Source: Dryococelus australis (Eukaryota > Arthropoda > Insecta > Phasmatodea > Phasmatidae). Taken from it: a DNA stretch of 64,000 bases. Both the position numbers and the translations under genes were made by a program. The notes under the pieces were generated by a model that saw only the letters and a program-made list of their open reading frames with translations, did not search any database and was not told the DNA's origin. The stretch is from positions 63,163,251-63,227,250 of the forward strand of contig CM056994.1 of assembly GCA_029891345.1 (NCBI GenBank), given 5' to 3'. Positions 10,370-21,451 of this stretch are shown piece by piece; the first letter of the stretch is position 1, and each line of letters starts with the position of its first letter.

Positions 10370-11312
10370 TGATATACTGTATTTTGGTGTGTATAGGCAG
10401 CACCAGAAGTTTTTGATGAAAATCAGGGATTATTAATATAGTCTAGGCCGCACTGAATTTTTGTATTCCTGTAAATATTGCCAGGCTTCATTGTGCTAGT
10501 GCGGAGGTCAACCAACGCAGCAACAGCAAACTACAGCAATGTCAAACTAATTAGTTTGCTGTTGGGTGTGTTGCCACACCGGCATCATCACACACACACT
10601 TAGCTGCTGCTGGCTGTCTGATTCAGCCAGTGTGTGTGTGAGAAGAGAGAGAGAGACAGAGAGACAGAGACAGTGTGAGAAACAAGAGAAAGGGTGAAGG
10701 AGGCATTCAAAAAATACCGCTAAACCACCCAGTTTTCATAGCACTTCCCCTCCTTTGCATTTCTCCTCCAGCCACCGCCAAGCGGCTGTGTGGAGTAACT
10801 GCGAGTGTGAAGAGATGAAAGACACATGGGTTGGGGGTAGCAGAAGGAAGAGACAAAGAACCCGGTCGTGAGAGGAGGGTGAGTAAGTGGAAGGGAGGCA
10901 TGCTGAGTGAGAGAGAGAAGGAAAAAAGAGAAAAAGCTTGGCTGGCACTGGGCTGCCCAATAGGGTTTAAAAAACTAGTGATAAGGTATTCATTTTTTTT
11001 TTATTACTTCCTTAGAAACTAAGATAAAACATTAAAATGTACTGTATGTTGACAAATTTCTAAACATGTTTTGAGGTGGAAAATTTTTTAAAATGCCAAT
11101 ACCTCGTAAATATGCTGCAGTTCACTTTTTGTAGTAAATTTTTTGTATAAATGTGCAGAATATACATACCGAAATACTGTATTTGTTTTTATGGAAAACC
11201 ATTTCTAACATAGGCAAAATATAACTTTCTTCAGAAAGTAAATTCCCTACTGAAGTTTTCCAGGTTTTCCCCAAAAAACTAGGTGCGGCTTAAAATCAAG
11301 TAAATATGATAA
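10370..11312 (+). mobile_element. Possible non-autonomous DNA transposon containing R3, copy 2
   Basis: The left end TACTGTATTTTGGTGTGTAT...AGGCAGCACC (10372-10402) resembles the reverse complement of the right end ATATTTACTTGATTTTAAGC...CGCACC (11279-11312). This suggests imperfect inverted repeats of roughly 30 bases around a 0.9 kb non-coding body. The first 130 bases match R3 copies at 7578 and 16630. The body contains GA-rich stretches (10630-10700 and 10850-10940) and no transposase. I have not identified a target duplication, so the boundaries are tentative. Confidence 0.4.
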
Positions 11313-11469
11313 GTTATCAAGTGACAGTTTTGCATTTGTCAAAGCATGTTGCATTGTGCAAGTACATATTACAATACATGTTTAAAGAGCGTACATTCAA
11401 TTCTTATTTATAAGACTGCTGGAATAGTGACCCTCTCAAAATACTGTGAAAAAATTTAGTTGAGAAAGT

Positions 11470-11556
11470 TTTTTAAATAACGACTTGTTCGAAATAACAA
11501 CCCTTTTTCTGGGAACTATGAAAGGTCATAGAATTGAGAGTTTACTGTACCTGTAC
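11470..11556 (-). mobile_element. Pogo/Tigger-like transposon end
   Basis: Reverse-complemented, 11530-11552 reads GTACAGTAAACTCTCAATTC, followed by a TTATTTCGAACAAGTCGTTA block. That is the pattern of CAGT-ending pogo/Tigger terminal repeats. The partner end was not found. Confidence 0.35.
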
Positions 11557-11929
11557 CTTAAACATACAAACTCCAACAAAATGACCTGTAAATATCAACA
11601 ATGGTCTGGTGCATCTGAACATTTTGCAAACCTCATTAGCATCAGCAGAGAAAACCATAATATACTGACACGTGCCAAGTTGTAGTGAAGTAACTACACT
11701 TCACATTGGGAGCTAAGAGAACCGTTTGACTTGTCAAAATATCAATTTTCTCTACTGGGTAGCGTTTGATGCACTCCTTCCTTTCCTTTTTGGTTAAATT
11801 TTAACCCTATAGGTATATTGCTTCTACTTTGTTGCCTTCTTCAGGCTGCTGAAGTAGTCTTTTTCTTGGTGCCTATGGTACCTCTACTCTGCAAGTCTTA
11901 TTGAGTGCAGATTCCCTCCTATCAGATGA

Positions 11930-12980
11930 TGTGATAATCCCTTCAGTGGTGTTTCGTTTAACGGATGTCGGTGGGCCGGTTTTTGACCCACGTTGGGTAC
12001 TTGGTAGGGTTCCGCCTAACTGAAGGGCGTTGGGGATGTAGAGGGGAATCTAACCCCAGGGTGATTTTAAAGATACGTGTCTCTCCCAGGGAGCACGATC
12101 TTACTCACCGTGACGGTTGCCAAGGTTGAATTGCAATAATTAGTTTGAAATGGTACTGAGTTGTGAGTGATCAGTAGAGTGATTAGCAATTGTTGGCAAT
12201 ATAGTCTCCCAAGAGGAGGTGATCTGGTGGGCTTGCGCACGGGAACGTAGGTTGAGAGTGGGGGAGCAACTCGACGTCTCTAGTTGGAGGTGGGATCACC
12301 ACCTTTATCACCTTCCCGGCGGCTGTGTGTATGGTACACGTTTTCACATACGGGCGGTCTGTAGATGGCAGCAGAGTAGACTGTTCAGGGGCCTGGGTAG
12401 GCGGAGGTGCATACAGATAACTGAGATTGTCGTAACATGACCACGGCCAATACGTTCCTAGCGCGGAGTCGAGTTCGGACTTGTGTGTGGGAATCACCAT
12501 GGGCGAGATAGGGCGAGGTATGGGCATGGTGACCTCAGGTATAGGCGAAGGGGTTGTGCTATTCGGATAGGGGTCATTTGTATGATGGGTAGCAGATTGA
12601 TCTATATCACGTTGTAGCGCACATCGAGCCTTGCATCATAGCTTACTGGGAAGGCCACCTCCCTTCTTTGTAATTTGAGCTTAAAACTAGAAAACAATTA
12701 TACAGCTCCCTTCTTTGTAATTTGAGCTTAAAACTAGAAAACAATTACACAATTGGGATGGAATAACCTTACTCACAGTAGTCTCGCCAACTATACAAGG
12801 GACACGCCTTCCCTAGTAGTCATCCAGTATTCCTCGGCGAGTGACTTTTCAGCCTCTCAGAGGCCTTACCGGAAAACCACAGTTAAAGTTTTTATGTGTC
12901 TGCAGGGAGGTGTGAGCGTCCCGGTCTTACCCAGATGTCAGAGTGTGTCCTTCCGGACTTAACGATCCTTCCTGACTTAG
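11930..12980 (-). pseudogene. Family C gag-like region, copy 3
   Basis: The minus strand holds a 114-residue open piece (12183-12527), Pro/Thr-rich, with PPPTQAPEQSTLLPSTDRPY and IHTAAGKVIKVVIPPP. This lines up with copy 2 at 42790-42930 (PPPKEVRPKDEPN, IKFASRKMVRVRLPP). Downstream, at 11990-12125 and with one frameshift, VSKIVLPGRDT and ITLGLDSPLHP match the conserved PGQET...LTLGFDSPL domain of copies 1 and 2. This order is the same in all three copies. Function unknown, presumed Gag by position after the LTR. Confidence 0.55.
12659..12752. repeat. Tandem duplication, 2 x 47 bases
   Basis: CTCCCTTCTTTGTAATTTGA begins both units (12659 and 12706). The copies differ only in the last few bases. 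This is a recent local duplication inside family C copy 3. Confidence 0.95.
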
Positions 12981-12999
12981 TGACCCTGGGGGTTCGGTC

Positions 13000-14412
13000 C
13001 ATTATCACTTATCCTGCAGAGGAATCTTTAAATTGTATTTGACGTGAACTATATTTTAAATACACTCACAGAAATCAAATTAATTTTATGTAGTCGGGGA
13101 AGAAAGGTGATCTATTAAAAAAAATAAAGTTATGAAAATATACAAACTTTATTCTAGCATTTTGTTGATGCTTTGAGGAAGACACTGGGAAGACAGATTA
13201 ATACATGCCTAAGAATGCATGTTTTAGATTACGTTATGCTAGGTGAAGCTGAACCTGGGTTGGATTATAACATCCAAGCAAACGCCTGAAAGTTACTATC
13301 GCACTTTACAGCGATGGAACAAACGTCTGAAATTCACTATCACATTTCACAACTATGGTTTCTGAGGGGACCTAGGACGTCGTGACGGCCTGCTACCATG
13401 GTGTCAGGGATGACTGGGATAGTGGGTGCAGGGTGCAGACGTAGAGGTCACCTCTGGAGAGTGAGCCTTGTCAAGCTGCAGCTGTTAGAAACACCATTTC
13501 AGAGCATGCCAAAATGGCTAAAAACTGCTTTTTCAGAGCTTTTTATCTCAAAATGTATGTTCATATCAATACAAAACTAGTTAAGGGGCATGCATTTAAC
13601 CTTCCTACACTCTTTCCCCCAGTAAAATAATATGGTCGCCACTGAAAGTCCCATAGGTACACGCAGCATGACGAGAACACTGCACGCCAGTTCAGAGCAT
13701 TGTGCTTAACAGCAATGGGGGACTTGATGCGCGTGGCAGTGTTGCCTTTAACGCTCCCTCGCCTCTCTGCTTCAGACACAAAAAAAGCTCTATGTAGACG
13801 GGCGTCTCAACCTGTAGGCTGGGAGAGGTGGAGGTCCTTCCAGACCTAGGAGAGCTTTCTGACTATTGCGGTCGGCGAGCTGACAAACTTGGGCAAGGGT
13901 GGTTTGAAGCTTCCTTATATAGTCCCAGCTTCCTCTTCAAGGCTCTCCCAGGGGTGCGACGGTAACGAGCCTCTCAACACGAGGTTCGGTTATCTCTGGT
14001 AGCGGAGGGGTGGCATAACTTTTTTCTTATTGCCCTTGATTGAGACTGACGACAGTTTTACCTCCTCTGCCCGAGGCTCGGATCTGTGATATCACTGGGC
14101 GCAGGGGTGCTGCAATCTTGTGGGTATCTTTTCAACTTCTTTATCCAGCTGGCTGGTCCGTGGCTCATCGGGTAAAACAAACTTGAGCTGAGTGGTGGCG
14201 ACTGCATGTCGGAATTCGGGCGGGCAGAACAATTTCATAAGTATTCTTGCTTATTATGCATGTGTCCGCGGTTGTCCAGGTGCGTTGAACCAACTCTGTC
14301 GGAACGGAAATTTTGTATGCTGCTATTTAGACTTGCCCCGAGCTCTTGAACACTTGTTGATGGGGCAAAGTCGCATGTAGAGTATGTAGGCATGCTGCAC
14401 AGCAGTGTGGCA
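13000..14412 (-). mobile_element. Family C LTR, copy 3
   Basis: Reverse-complemented, it starts at 14412 with TGCCACACTGCTGTGCAGCA, as copy 1 does at 4203. It has a TATA box CTATATAA at 13915-13922, followed by a leader that closely parallels copy 1 (CTCGCCGACCGCAATAGTCA against CTCACTGACCGCACTAGTCA). It then has the GTAGCAGG block near 13395. The bases just outside the 5' end are ATGCA, the same five bases that precede copy 2 at 41134-41138. The 3' end, near 13000, is approximate. Confidence 0.7.
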
Positions 14413-14502
14413 TGCATCACATTATTACAGTTGACACACAATACCGGGGGATAAATATCACAAAAACCTTAGTTATGTGATGGCTGAAGTAGAAGGCGTT
14501 CG

Positions 14503-15240
14503 TCGTGGTCAAACTTAAGGCTTTATTTTGTGATGCCAAAATCACGAGAAATATGAAGGGTGTTTACAACTTCACTGGCACTCTGCCAGTATGCAAGACA
14601 GGTCAAGTGGCCTGTCAGAGTAGCACGAAATCAAGAGACACTGTCACAGCCTTGCGAACAGGCTGGCCTTTATTCAATAGTTTACCTTGTAGTAAGATAT
14701 TCTGCTGAAGGTGTTGCCTTGGCTGGGGTGTGGGTTGGTGGCCGCCGTGGACATCCCCAGGACGTGGAGTACTCTTGCTCGGCTGGGTGCTGGAGGAAGA
14801 CTGTTGACAGTTGGCGAGGTGACAACTGAACCACTGGTTAGTGATACTGAAGGGTAGTTCTTCACCTATTCGTATCACCTCAACCAGTGGGTGAGGTGTG
14901 CCAACAGTCTTAATTAATGGCGGGAAAAGAAGTGATGGTAATTTTGAGGGGTGAGGCCTCTCAGAAATGCAGGCGGTTGAAACTCTCTCCTGCTGTGAAG
15001 TGCTGCCAAGTGCAGAAGTGAGAATTGGTTTGCAATTCGTGTTACTTTGGGAGGCGTAAGCTGCCTTCCTCAATTTTCTCTGCATGCCTCCCTTCCAGGT
15101 GTACAGCATAGGTGATAGGAGCAACTGCGGCCTCGTAGAAGTCTAGCAGGCGACTTAAGTCCTAACATGTACTTCTAAGGATCACCGTCACAGAGGCAAG
15201 AGTTATACCTTGTGCTCCCTTCATGTGACCTTGTAAATTG
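14503..15240 (-). pseudogene. Family D gag-like ORF, copy 1
   Basis: The longest open frame in the window (169 codons, 14615-15124) lies here. It aligns with a second copy at 49659-50033 through VGTPHPLVE, ITNQWF, CQQSS, QPSK and NKGQPVRKAVTVSLDF. The downstream sequence in another frame gives TGHLTC, parallel to ATRPVLCTGHAP of the second copy and CGKATRPVLYTGHVPVP of family A (20312-20400). That links family D to the family A Gag region. No capsid signature or catalytic motif is visible. The LTR expected upstream is cut off near 15240. It abuts, but is not part of, the family C LTR that starts at 14412. Confidence 0.55.
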
Positions 15241-15299
15241 CATTACTTATTTGAGCAATGAAATCATAAACAGCTATTTGAACAAAGTAATTCTTACAG

Positions 15300-15400
15300 A
15301 AGTACAGTAAAAGCCCGATGTAATGCGGCTGTTGGGGACATAACTCAGACCCGCGTTATAGCTTTCCACGCTATTCTGGGAGTGACCGAGTACAGCAGCA
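15300..15400 (+). mobile_element. Possible pogo/Tigger-type terminal repeat
   Basis: ACAGTAAAAGCCCGATGTAA (15304-15323), followed by GGGGACATAACTCAGACCCG, has the look of a CAGT-initiated terminal repeat in which the TTATA-containing arm is paired. No second end was located. The following DNA to 15960 shows no recognised feature. Confidence 0.3.
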
Positions 15401-15960
15401 AAAAAAGCCAATGTTCTAATGTGGTGTGACACCTATCTGTCAAACACGAAGCAAGTGCTGTTATTTACCGCCGTAACTCTTCAAACTTCAGCCCCGTGGT
15501 AATGGAACTTTATTATTTTATCTGCATCACTGGACTTGACAGCACCCAAGGGAGAGAAACAGAAGAGAAACGTGCTGTGATGAAGGGTCACATGCATTCA
15601 AGCAAGAATAACTAAAAAATACTGCATTTTTCAGGCAAAAGATCTACTTATTCCAAGGTTGGTGTTAGCTGTGAGTTGTTTGTCATATGGGTTGAAGAAG
15701 GGGGTTCACCCCCTGCCTCCTACTGGGCTGGTATGGGAAGTGAGAGTGAGAAAAGCTCACGTCCAAGGGTCGAATGTACGCTTGCACTGGAGATGGGACC
15801 TATCAGTGCCTCACGTGTTATGAAACATGCAGCTTGCTTGTCCAATTTGTATTTTACAAAGGAAAACTAAAACAGAAAAAAAAACTAATTATTTATGGCA
15901 TGCAAAGAAAGACGACTTTTCTGCATTAAGCCTTGTCCACAATAGCTCGTCTGCTAGGAA

Positions 15961-16200
15961 TTTTTTTTTTGAAAATAGGAAGACATGCCGCATAGCCAGT
16001 ATACATACATTGTAATCAAAGTGTCTACATCATAATTATAATGATAAGATATAAGATTAATTATAGGCCTGTAAATGACTTCAAAGCATGAATTTTGAGG
16101 CAAATTTCAGAATTAATTTTTTTTCGAAAATAGGAAGACATACCGCATAGCCGGTATACATACATTGTAATCAAAGTGTCTACGTCATAATTATAATGAT
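15961..16200 (+). repeat. Direct repeat, two ~80-base copies 155 bases apart
   Basis: The segment from GAAAATAGGAAGACATGCCG to CATAATTATAATGAT at 15971-16045 recurs at 16126-16200 with only three differences. The period is 155 bases. It may be a tandem duplication that has lost part of one unit, or two units of a short satellite. Confidence 0.9.
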
Positions 16201-16449
16201 TACATAGAGCTATACCCCGTAGGAGATTAACATGATAGCTTGCTGTTGTGGCTCGTGCCTAGATCGTCGGGCTGGGCAGCTGTCGATCGGTCGCTACAAG
16301 ATTATTCTGGCGGGTGGCGGCCAGATAGTCGCCGCCATTACAGGACCGGTTCAATTTGTAACAGCGACCCGATATTGGGAAAACATGCTGATTGTTGCGA
16401 TTCACGTCAATGTGTTGAATTGCTATTAAATTTAGGTGGCATGTTGGCC

Positions 16450-16640
16450 TCTGCGCTGGCATGATGATGAGACCCGGCAATGTTTACATGAATATAAATA
16501 TTTAGTGCGGTCTACTTGAACTGTTAATTATCCCAAATTTTTCATTAAAAACTTCTGATGTGGCATATACATGCACACAGACTTACTCACCAATATGGTA
16601 ATATAAGAACGCATTTTATTTGCATATATGGGAAACCATA
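16450..16640 (-). repeat. Interspersed repeat R3, copy 3
   Basis: Reverse-complemented, this reads ATTACCATATTGGTGAGTAA, GTGTGCATGTATATGCCACA, AGAAGTTTTTAATGAAAAAT and ATGTAAACATTGCCGGG. These match copies 1 and 2 in order. Confidence 0.65.
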
Positions 16641-17289
16641 CAATATTGGATGTAATGAATCAGTAAAATAGATCTCTGCGCTGAAAGGAGGGAGAACATG
16701 TGCCCGCTCCCTCTGCCTCGTCCATCAATGTCCCCGACTCACGGCCACCCACCAACAGACCACAGGCTTACCTGACCGTACACTTTCCACTTATTTATTT
16801 ATTTATTTATTTATGCCGGGGGACATAAATTGCCCCGCAGTATACCGGGCCGTGATATTCCGTGCTTCCACTATATTACTTGTTCGAGGCATGAAGTAGC
16901 CAAATAAGTAACTCTGTAATATCAGTACCAATAGAACACAATATTTACAACCATCACCCAATTGAAATAAAGATTTATGTTAAGTTTGTTATAATTAGTT
17001 ACTTATTGGTATTTGCAATAATTTTAATTGGTTCTATCACACTTTTGAGGGTGGAGTAGTAATGTGCCTATTAAAAATGTGTTGAACGAGTTATGTAATA
17101 TTTTTCTGGAAGTTTGCTAGCCGTGGTTAAAAATAAAGTATATGAGGTGCATGCATGAGATTATATAAATAATAATATTAATGTTGTTTCAATGACATCT
17201 CCATTAATTTACAATCTACGAGACTGATTATACAATTCTTTCTGAGCAATTCCATCTAGCATCAATAATCACAGTTCTGCTAACAACAT
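16641..17289. other. AT-rich intron DNA with a short TTTA microsatellite
   Basis: A (TTTA)n run occupies about 16791-16815, followed by a short GC-rich stretch. Nothing else is recognised. Confidence 0.5.
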
Positions 17290-17600
17290 TATCAATTGTA
17301 AAAGTGCTTGTTCAAATCTCACACTACCATCCAGCCAACATAACCTCTGTTTTAGTACTTGTACTGCAAAGCAAACATGTTCGATCATTACTGGTTTGGG
17401 AACGTTCTTGTTGTTCAGGTGGTGTAAAAGGATTGCTGGACACAGGAACTTCCACTGGGTCTTGCATGTGGCATAGTGCTTGCGCTTGTTCTTGAGGTGA
17501 CAAACTAGCTATCTGCTTTACCAGGGATGGCTGATATTCATGTCTTCTACCTGATAAAGAGTGTCTACCTAACTCTTTCCTTCAAGTCTTTTCTCTCGGT
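17290..17600 (-). pseudogene. Family A gag fragment (third in the array)
   Basis: On the minus strand the translation contains ASLSPQEQAQALCHMQDPVE. It matches the N-terminal Gag segments at 20540-20857 (INQLVPKEQAQALRHLLLP), 36507 and 32856-33056. It lies immediately downstream (minus direction) of the LTR ending near 17640, giving the expected LTR-then-gag order. Confidence 0.6.
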
Positions 17601-17639
17601 GTAGGGCATTGGGAATTGGAATTTACCCTCCTACTACTG

Positions 17640-19015
17640 TACCACGTCTGCAGGTTCCTCGTACAGTGATACGTGTGGCACCATGGGTAGTAGTGGACAC
17701 CCTATTCCCAAGTCTGGCAGAGACTGCGGTACACGAGGGAAGTCAGGCCTCACCTTGTCCAGATACGCACACGAGTGTGTGGCCCTGTCCCAGTCTTGCC
17801 AACCTAGGGGACACAAGTCTCTTCCAGTGGAGTCTGCTTGGGAGAGGCCAGTGAACACCAGGCAGACAAGCTGTTCCACGGACAGTGTACCTGTTTGGCT
17901 CCTTCTTTCCATCAATCCCGAGTTGAAGGGAAGAACGGCCAAGCTAGTGTGTGTTGGGTAGAAAAATAGTGTCAGGCTCGTTTGAGTAAAATTCCACGGG
18001 ATCACCTTTAAACCTGTTACACTAGGGTAGCTACGGAAAGGTCTACGAGGAAGGTACTTGAAGTAAAAGTTGACTCACGTTTTATTTTGTTTGACGGAAA
18101 CGAACACGTGATGAAAGCACTCTAGCTCCTGGTCAGTGGTGCAAATTTCATCTGGTAAGCTATAATTACAAATTATGATAACCAGAAGAGGTGACCAACA
18201 CAACAAAAAGGGAAATGCAGTGTGAGCTTATGTAATAAACTCTTGGATTGTTGTACGAACGTGTTGTAGGAAATAACCTAAAGTAATTGCTGGCACGTAG
18301 CAGAATGACTAAGCAAGTAACATGATATCATTTAGCTTTGAAAAAGACGTTAAGGAGAGGACCTCTACAGATACGTCCGTAACTGTGGGAGGTCACAGGG
18401 TTTGCGGGGTACACCGCAGATAGCTCCTAACTAACGTGAACTAACCCTATCGCAAATGTAGCCTAAGCGAAATATGGGGTGTTGTTTTGAGTAACGGGTG
18501 CTAGGGCAAACGTCGAATGGGTGGTGCCTTAGGAGCATGTGCTAGGAAGTGACAATAGTTACAATAAGCGAGGGCTTCTTAAGGGTTGTAGGTTGGTCAG
18601 TGTCTGAGCAACGTGTGCTGGACTGCTGAAGACTGGTCTCGAGATGAGGTCCGTCTCTGCTTTTATACTAATGGCAGGCTGCTGCCCATTACTGATTGGC
18701 TTGTGCCACTAGGGTGAGGGTAGTCACAGAGCGGGGGGTGCGAATGCATGGCTTACCTCTGTGATGTCACCGGCCAGCTGGAAGAGGATGTGGAACAAAA
18801 GACAAGCGATAATTACTACAAGAGTTGTCTAGCAGGGAGTAAAAGTATTCGCTGTAAGCATTGTTACGGTGGGCTGGTGAATAAAACAATCTGCTAGGCC
18901 GAAAGTACATCCTCACATATTAACGGGATATAGTTCACTTCCAACTTCGCAACAACTGACCTAGGGATGGAGCGGAAGTCGTTAAAATCCCCATTGTTAA
19001 AAAGATGCCATGCGT
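17640..19015 (-). mobile_element. Family A LTR, divergent copy (third in the array)
   Basis: The U3 end at 18870-19015 carries GGTGGGCTGGTGAATAAAAC and CCATTGTTAAAAAGATG. A TATA-like TATAAAAG (minus) lies near 18660. The U5 side includes GGGAATAGGGTGTCC. It is more diverged than the other LTRs in its middle (18000-18640), but the order of blocks is kept. Confidence 0.55.
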
Positions 19016-19046
19016 CCTACCAGGGTCTGACCCAGGGGTGAACTTC

Positions 19047-19340
19047 TCAGTTGCCACGAACTCGGGCCATAAACAATTCCCTAGGAATGGCTGGTATCAC
19101 AGGTACTGATAACTGATGAAAGTCCTGTGTCTGTTCTCGTAGTGCTAGATTGTCGATAAGGCTACAAGGGAATGTGTGTGTCAGCTGTTTTTGGCACTTG
19201 GAGGCAATCAGCGTTTGGTTTACCTTCTCCCTGGTACCACTGTGTTTGGAGAAAGACATCTGGATACACGCAAAAGACACGCTCACGTCCGTGAGGTGAA
19301 AAGCAGGGCATGTGTTCCTACGCAGTGTATCTGTCTCCAT
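19047..19340 (-). pseudogene. Family A gag fragment (second in the array)
   Basis: This is a 97-codon open frame whose middle, MSFSKHSGTREKVNQTLIAS, lines up with MPFSHRSGICDKLKQVLTAS at 20857. Later, LALREQTQDFHQLSVPV lines up with LVPKEQAQALRHLLLPV. The region stops just where the next LTR begins, so only the first 90 or so residues of Gag remain between two LTRs. Confidence 0.6.
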
Positions 19341-19344
19341 TGAG

Positions 19345-20185
19345 TCTTCCCAATCCAGGGAACGACCCCTCCGACACTGAAATTGTGATGGAGAGGGCGA
19401 GCACCGAACTTACAAGCTTGGTTGGGAGACTGAGTACCTGTGAGAAGTCTCCACCATTCTACCTACCGGGGTATGCAGAAAGGCTGGCTGGTTTGCGAGT
19501 GCGTCTGTGTGGTTAGAATACATGTGGTGGCTCGATTAAGTTAAATTCCTGGGATTGTCTCCATTTCCCTCATGGAGGAGGTCAACTGAGATGGGTGCTA
19601 AGTCTGCGGGAATGTGGAGCTCAAGAGTTGGGTAAAGCACAATGTTTATTTCGCATGAGATTAAATATATATGTGATGCCACACTACCTCCTGCACATTC
19701 AAGAGCTGTCTGGGAAGCCGTCCTACGCAAAATGGGTAGAGGTGACCTGAAACTAGGTTGACTGGGACGAGGTAAATTAGCGCTGTGAAAACAACTTGAA
19801 CTGAATCTAACTCCCTATCGCATTGTTGCCCAGAGGGGCCGCAGAGCCTAGAGATGAAGACGAATAAGCTTGTTCCTTTGCACACTACTTGGATTACTAA
19901 GCAGAGCGTGGAAGCAGTGATCTTGGTTAGAGACCAAGGAAAGGTGTCTCTTCAGCACTGAAAGTATGTGGTACTCGGTGCCTTCAGCGCATAACTTCGG
20001 TGGGCTGGTGAATAATACAATACTACTGACCAGGAAGGTCCATTCTTACTAGGGTAAACAGTACAAGCTGGAGTGACGTGGCTGCCAACAATGATGAACT
20101 CCATTGTCTCAGATGCAGTGCTTGTTATGCTGATGAGCTGAAGTTGTTTAATAATACTCATCGTTGTCAATGCACCATGCATTAA
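19345..20185 (-). mobile_element. Family A LTR (second in the array)
   Basis: From the U3 end (20000-20170, GGTGGGCTGGTGAATAATAC) to the U5 end (19350-19500, CAGGGAACGACCCCTCCG), the blocks match the LTRs at 25.1-26.1 kb and 60.2-61.9 kb in order. The TATA region is missing or decayed. A (TA)n run at 20188-20199 separates it from the gag fragment upstream. Confidence 0.65.
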
Positions 20186-20214
20186 TATATATATATATAG
20201 CATGATGCCTCTGG

Positions 20215-20870
20215 CATACTGGATGTTCACTACGTCAGAGAGAGGTTTAGTTTTGCAGGGGGCTATGTCAGTATGTCAGGCGCTCCCCTTCTGGCAGGTT
20301 TACTGGATTATCTAGTCTCCACGTGGCACTGGCACATGTCCAGTATAGAGAACTGGCCTGGTAGCTTTGCCGCAGGGCACAAGGTCGGTTTTAGACAAGG
20401 TAATTGTGCACTTCAGGCTGGGTGCTCTCTGCGGTATACCTGAGCGACACACACCCACTGTGTTTGGCTTGGACTTGGGGTTTTCTGTGGCGAATACGTG
20501 TGCTGCAGTTAGTTTAAGATACTGACTTTTCACGAGTGTTTATGCTGATGGGAGTAGAGCAACTGTCTCGAGTTGGAAATAGGCTGTTGGAACTGTGGTT
20601 AGCGGATTCGGCTGGCTGAGGTGTGCAGCGACCCAAGCGTGGATCTCCTGGTCCAGTTGTGCCAGCACCTTTAACAAGTTCTTTGGGATCTCTGGAGGGA
20701 CAGGCAATAGAAGATGGCGCAAGGCTTGGGCCTGTTCCTTAGGCACGAGCTGGTTGATGAAGGCGACAAGGGTAGGGATCAGCTCTTGTACACATCCGGA
20801 GGCAGTCAGCACCTGCTTTAGTTTATCACAAATACCACTACGGTGGGAGAAAGGCATTAGGAGTTCAGAT
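20215..20870 (-). pseudogene. Family A gag N-terminal region (first in the array)
   Basis: Open frame 20540-20857 (105 codons) starts MPFSHRSGICDKLKQVLTAS and has INQLVPKEQAQALRHLLLPV and QLDQEIHAWVAAHLSQP. After one stop, the region 20312-20533 continues to CGKATRPVLYTGHVPVP. The same order is found at 62084-62700 (plus) and 32400-33056 (minus). It is the part of Gag upstream of the PHD fingers. I do not recognise a named domain in it: it looks helical and Gln/Leu-rich. Homology to the complete family A Gag stops near 20215 and a new LTR starts, so PHD fingers, capsid and pol are deleted. Confidence 0.65.
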
Positions 20871-20984
20871 CATCCCTCACATTCGTGAGAGAAATACATT
20901 GAATGTGTACTCTGTTATGTGTAGAGCCACATGGAGCATCTGCCATGGGACCGGATACCTTTCTCACAGTGCTTGCCGCCTAAA

Positions 20985-21149
20985 CGTGGTGAGCAATGGG
21001 ATTTAGGCCTTGCTATCAATAGTCCCTGCACATGGGTGTATATTCTGAGTTTAAGTTTTCTCAATTCAGGGAACGACCCCTCTGGTGCCTAAACGTGGTG
21101 GAGAGAGCACCAAGCCGACAAGATGCACTCGAGAAGCAGAGTACCTATG
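20985..21149 (-). mobile_element. Family A LTR (first in the array), U5 segment
   Basis: CAGGGAACGACCCCTCTGG and GACAAGATGCACTCGAGAAG match 33268-33340. The LTR is cut at 21149 by the BEL/Pao element and resumes at 25088. The intact site at 33340-33370 shows what the sequence looked like before insertion. Confidence 0.8.
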
Positions 21150-21336
21150 TGTCTGGGCTCGAGGTACAAAATAATGGATTGTATACTTAAAACATTTTAC
21201 CCCTAAATCAACTTACCATGATTGTGCCATGCAAACAACTTCTGGGGAAGAAAAATTGTGTCAGATTGGGCGCCACTGTAGCTCCAGCACTGAGGGCAGA
21301 AAATTTGATGACTAGACCAGCAACCTGGCCCAGACA
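21150..21336 (-). repeat. BEL/Pao 3' LTR
   Basis: This is 187 bases, TGTCT...AGACA on the plus strand. It aligns with 24894-25087 with scattered differences, so the two LTRs have diverged since insertion. Confidence 0.85.
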
Positions 21337-21451
21337 TCCTGCCCACCTTGAAGTGTCCACAGTTCAACATAACACGACACTATAACCTTGTTTATCACAA
21401 ACTGAAAGATATTTATAACATGTACATATCCATATCTCCACCTGTTTTTGA

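Noticed and set aside
17634..18005. 123-codon minus-strand open frame as a separate gene
   Set aside because: It falls in the U5 part of a divergent family A LTR. A shadow frame on the plus strand is nearly as long.
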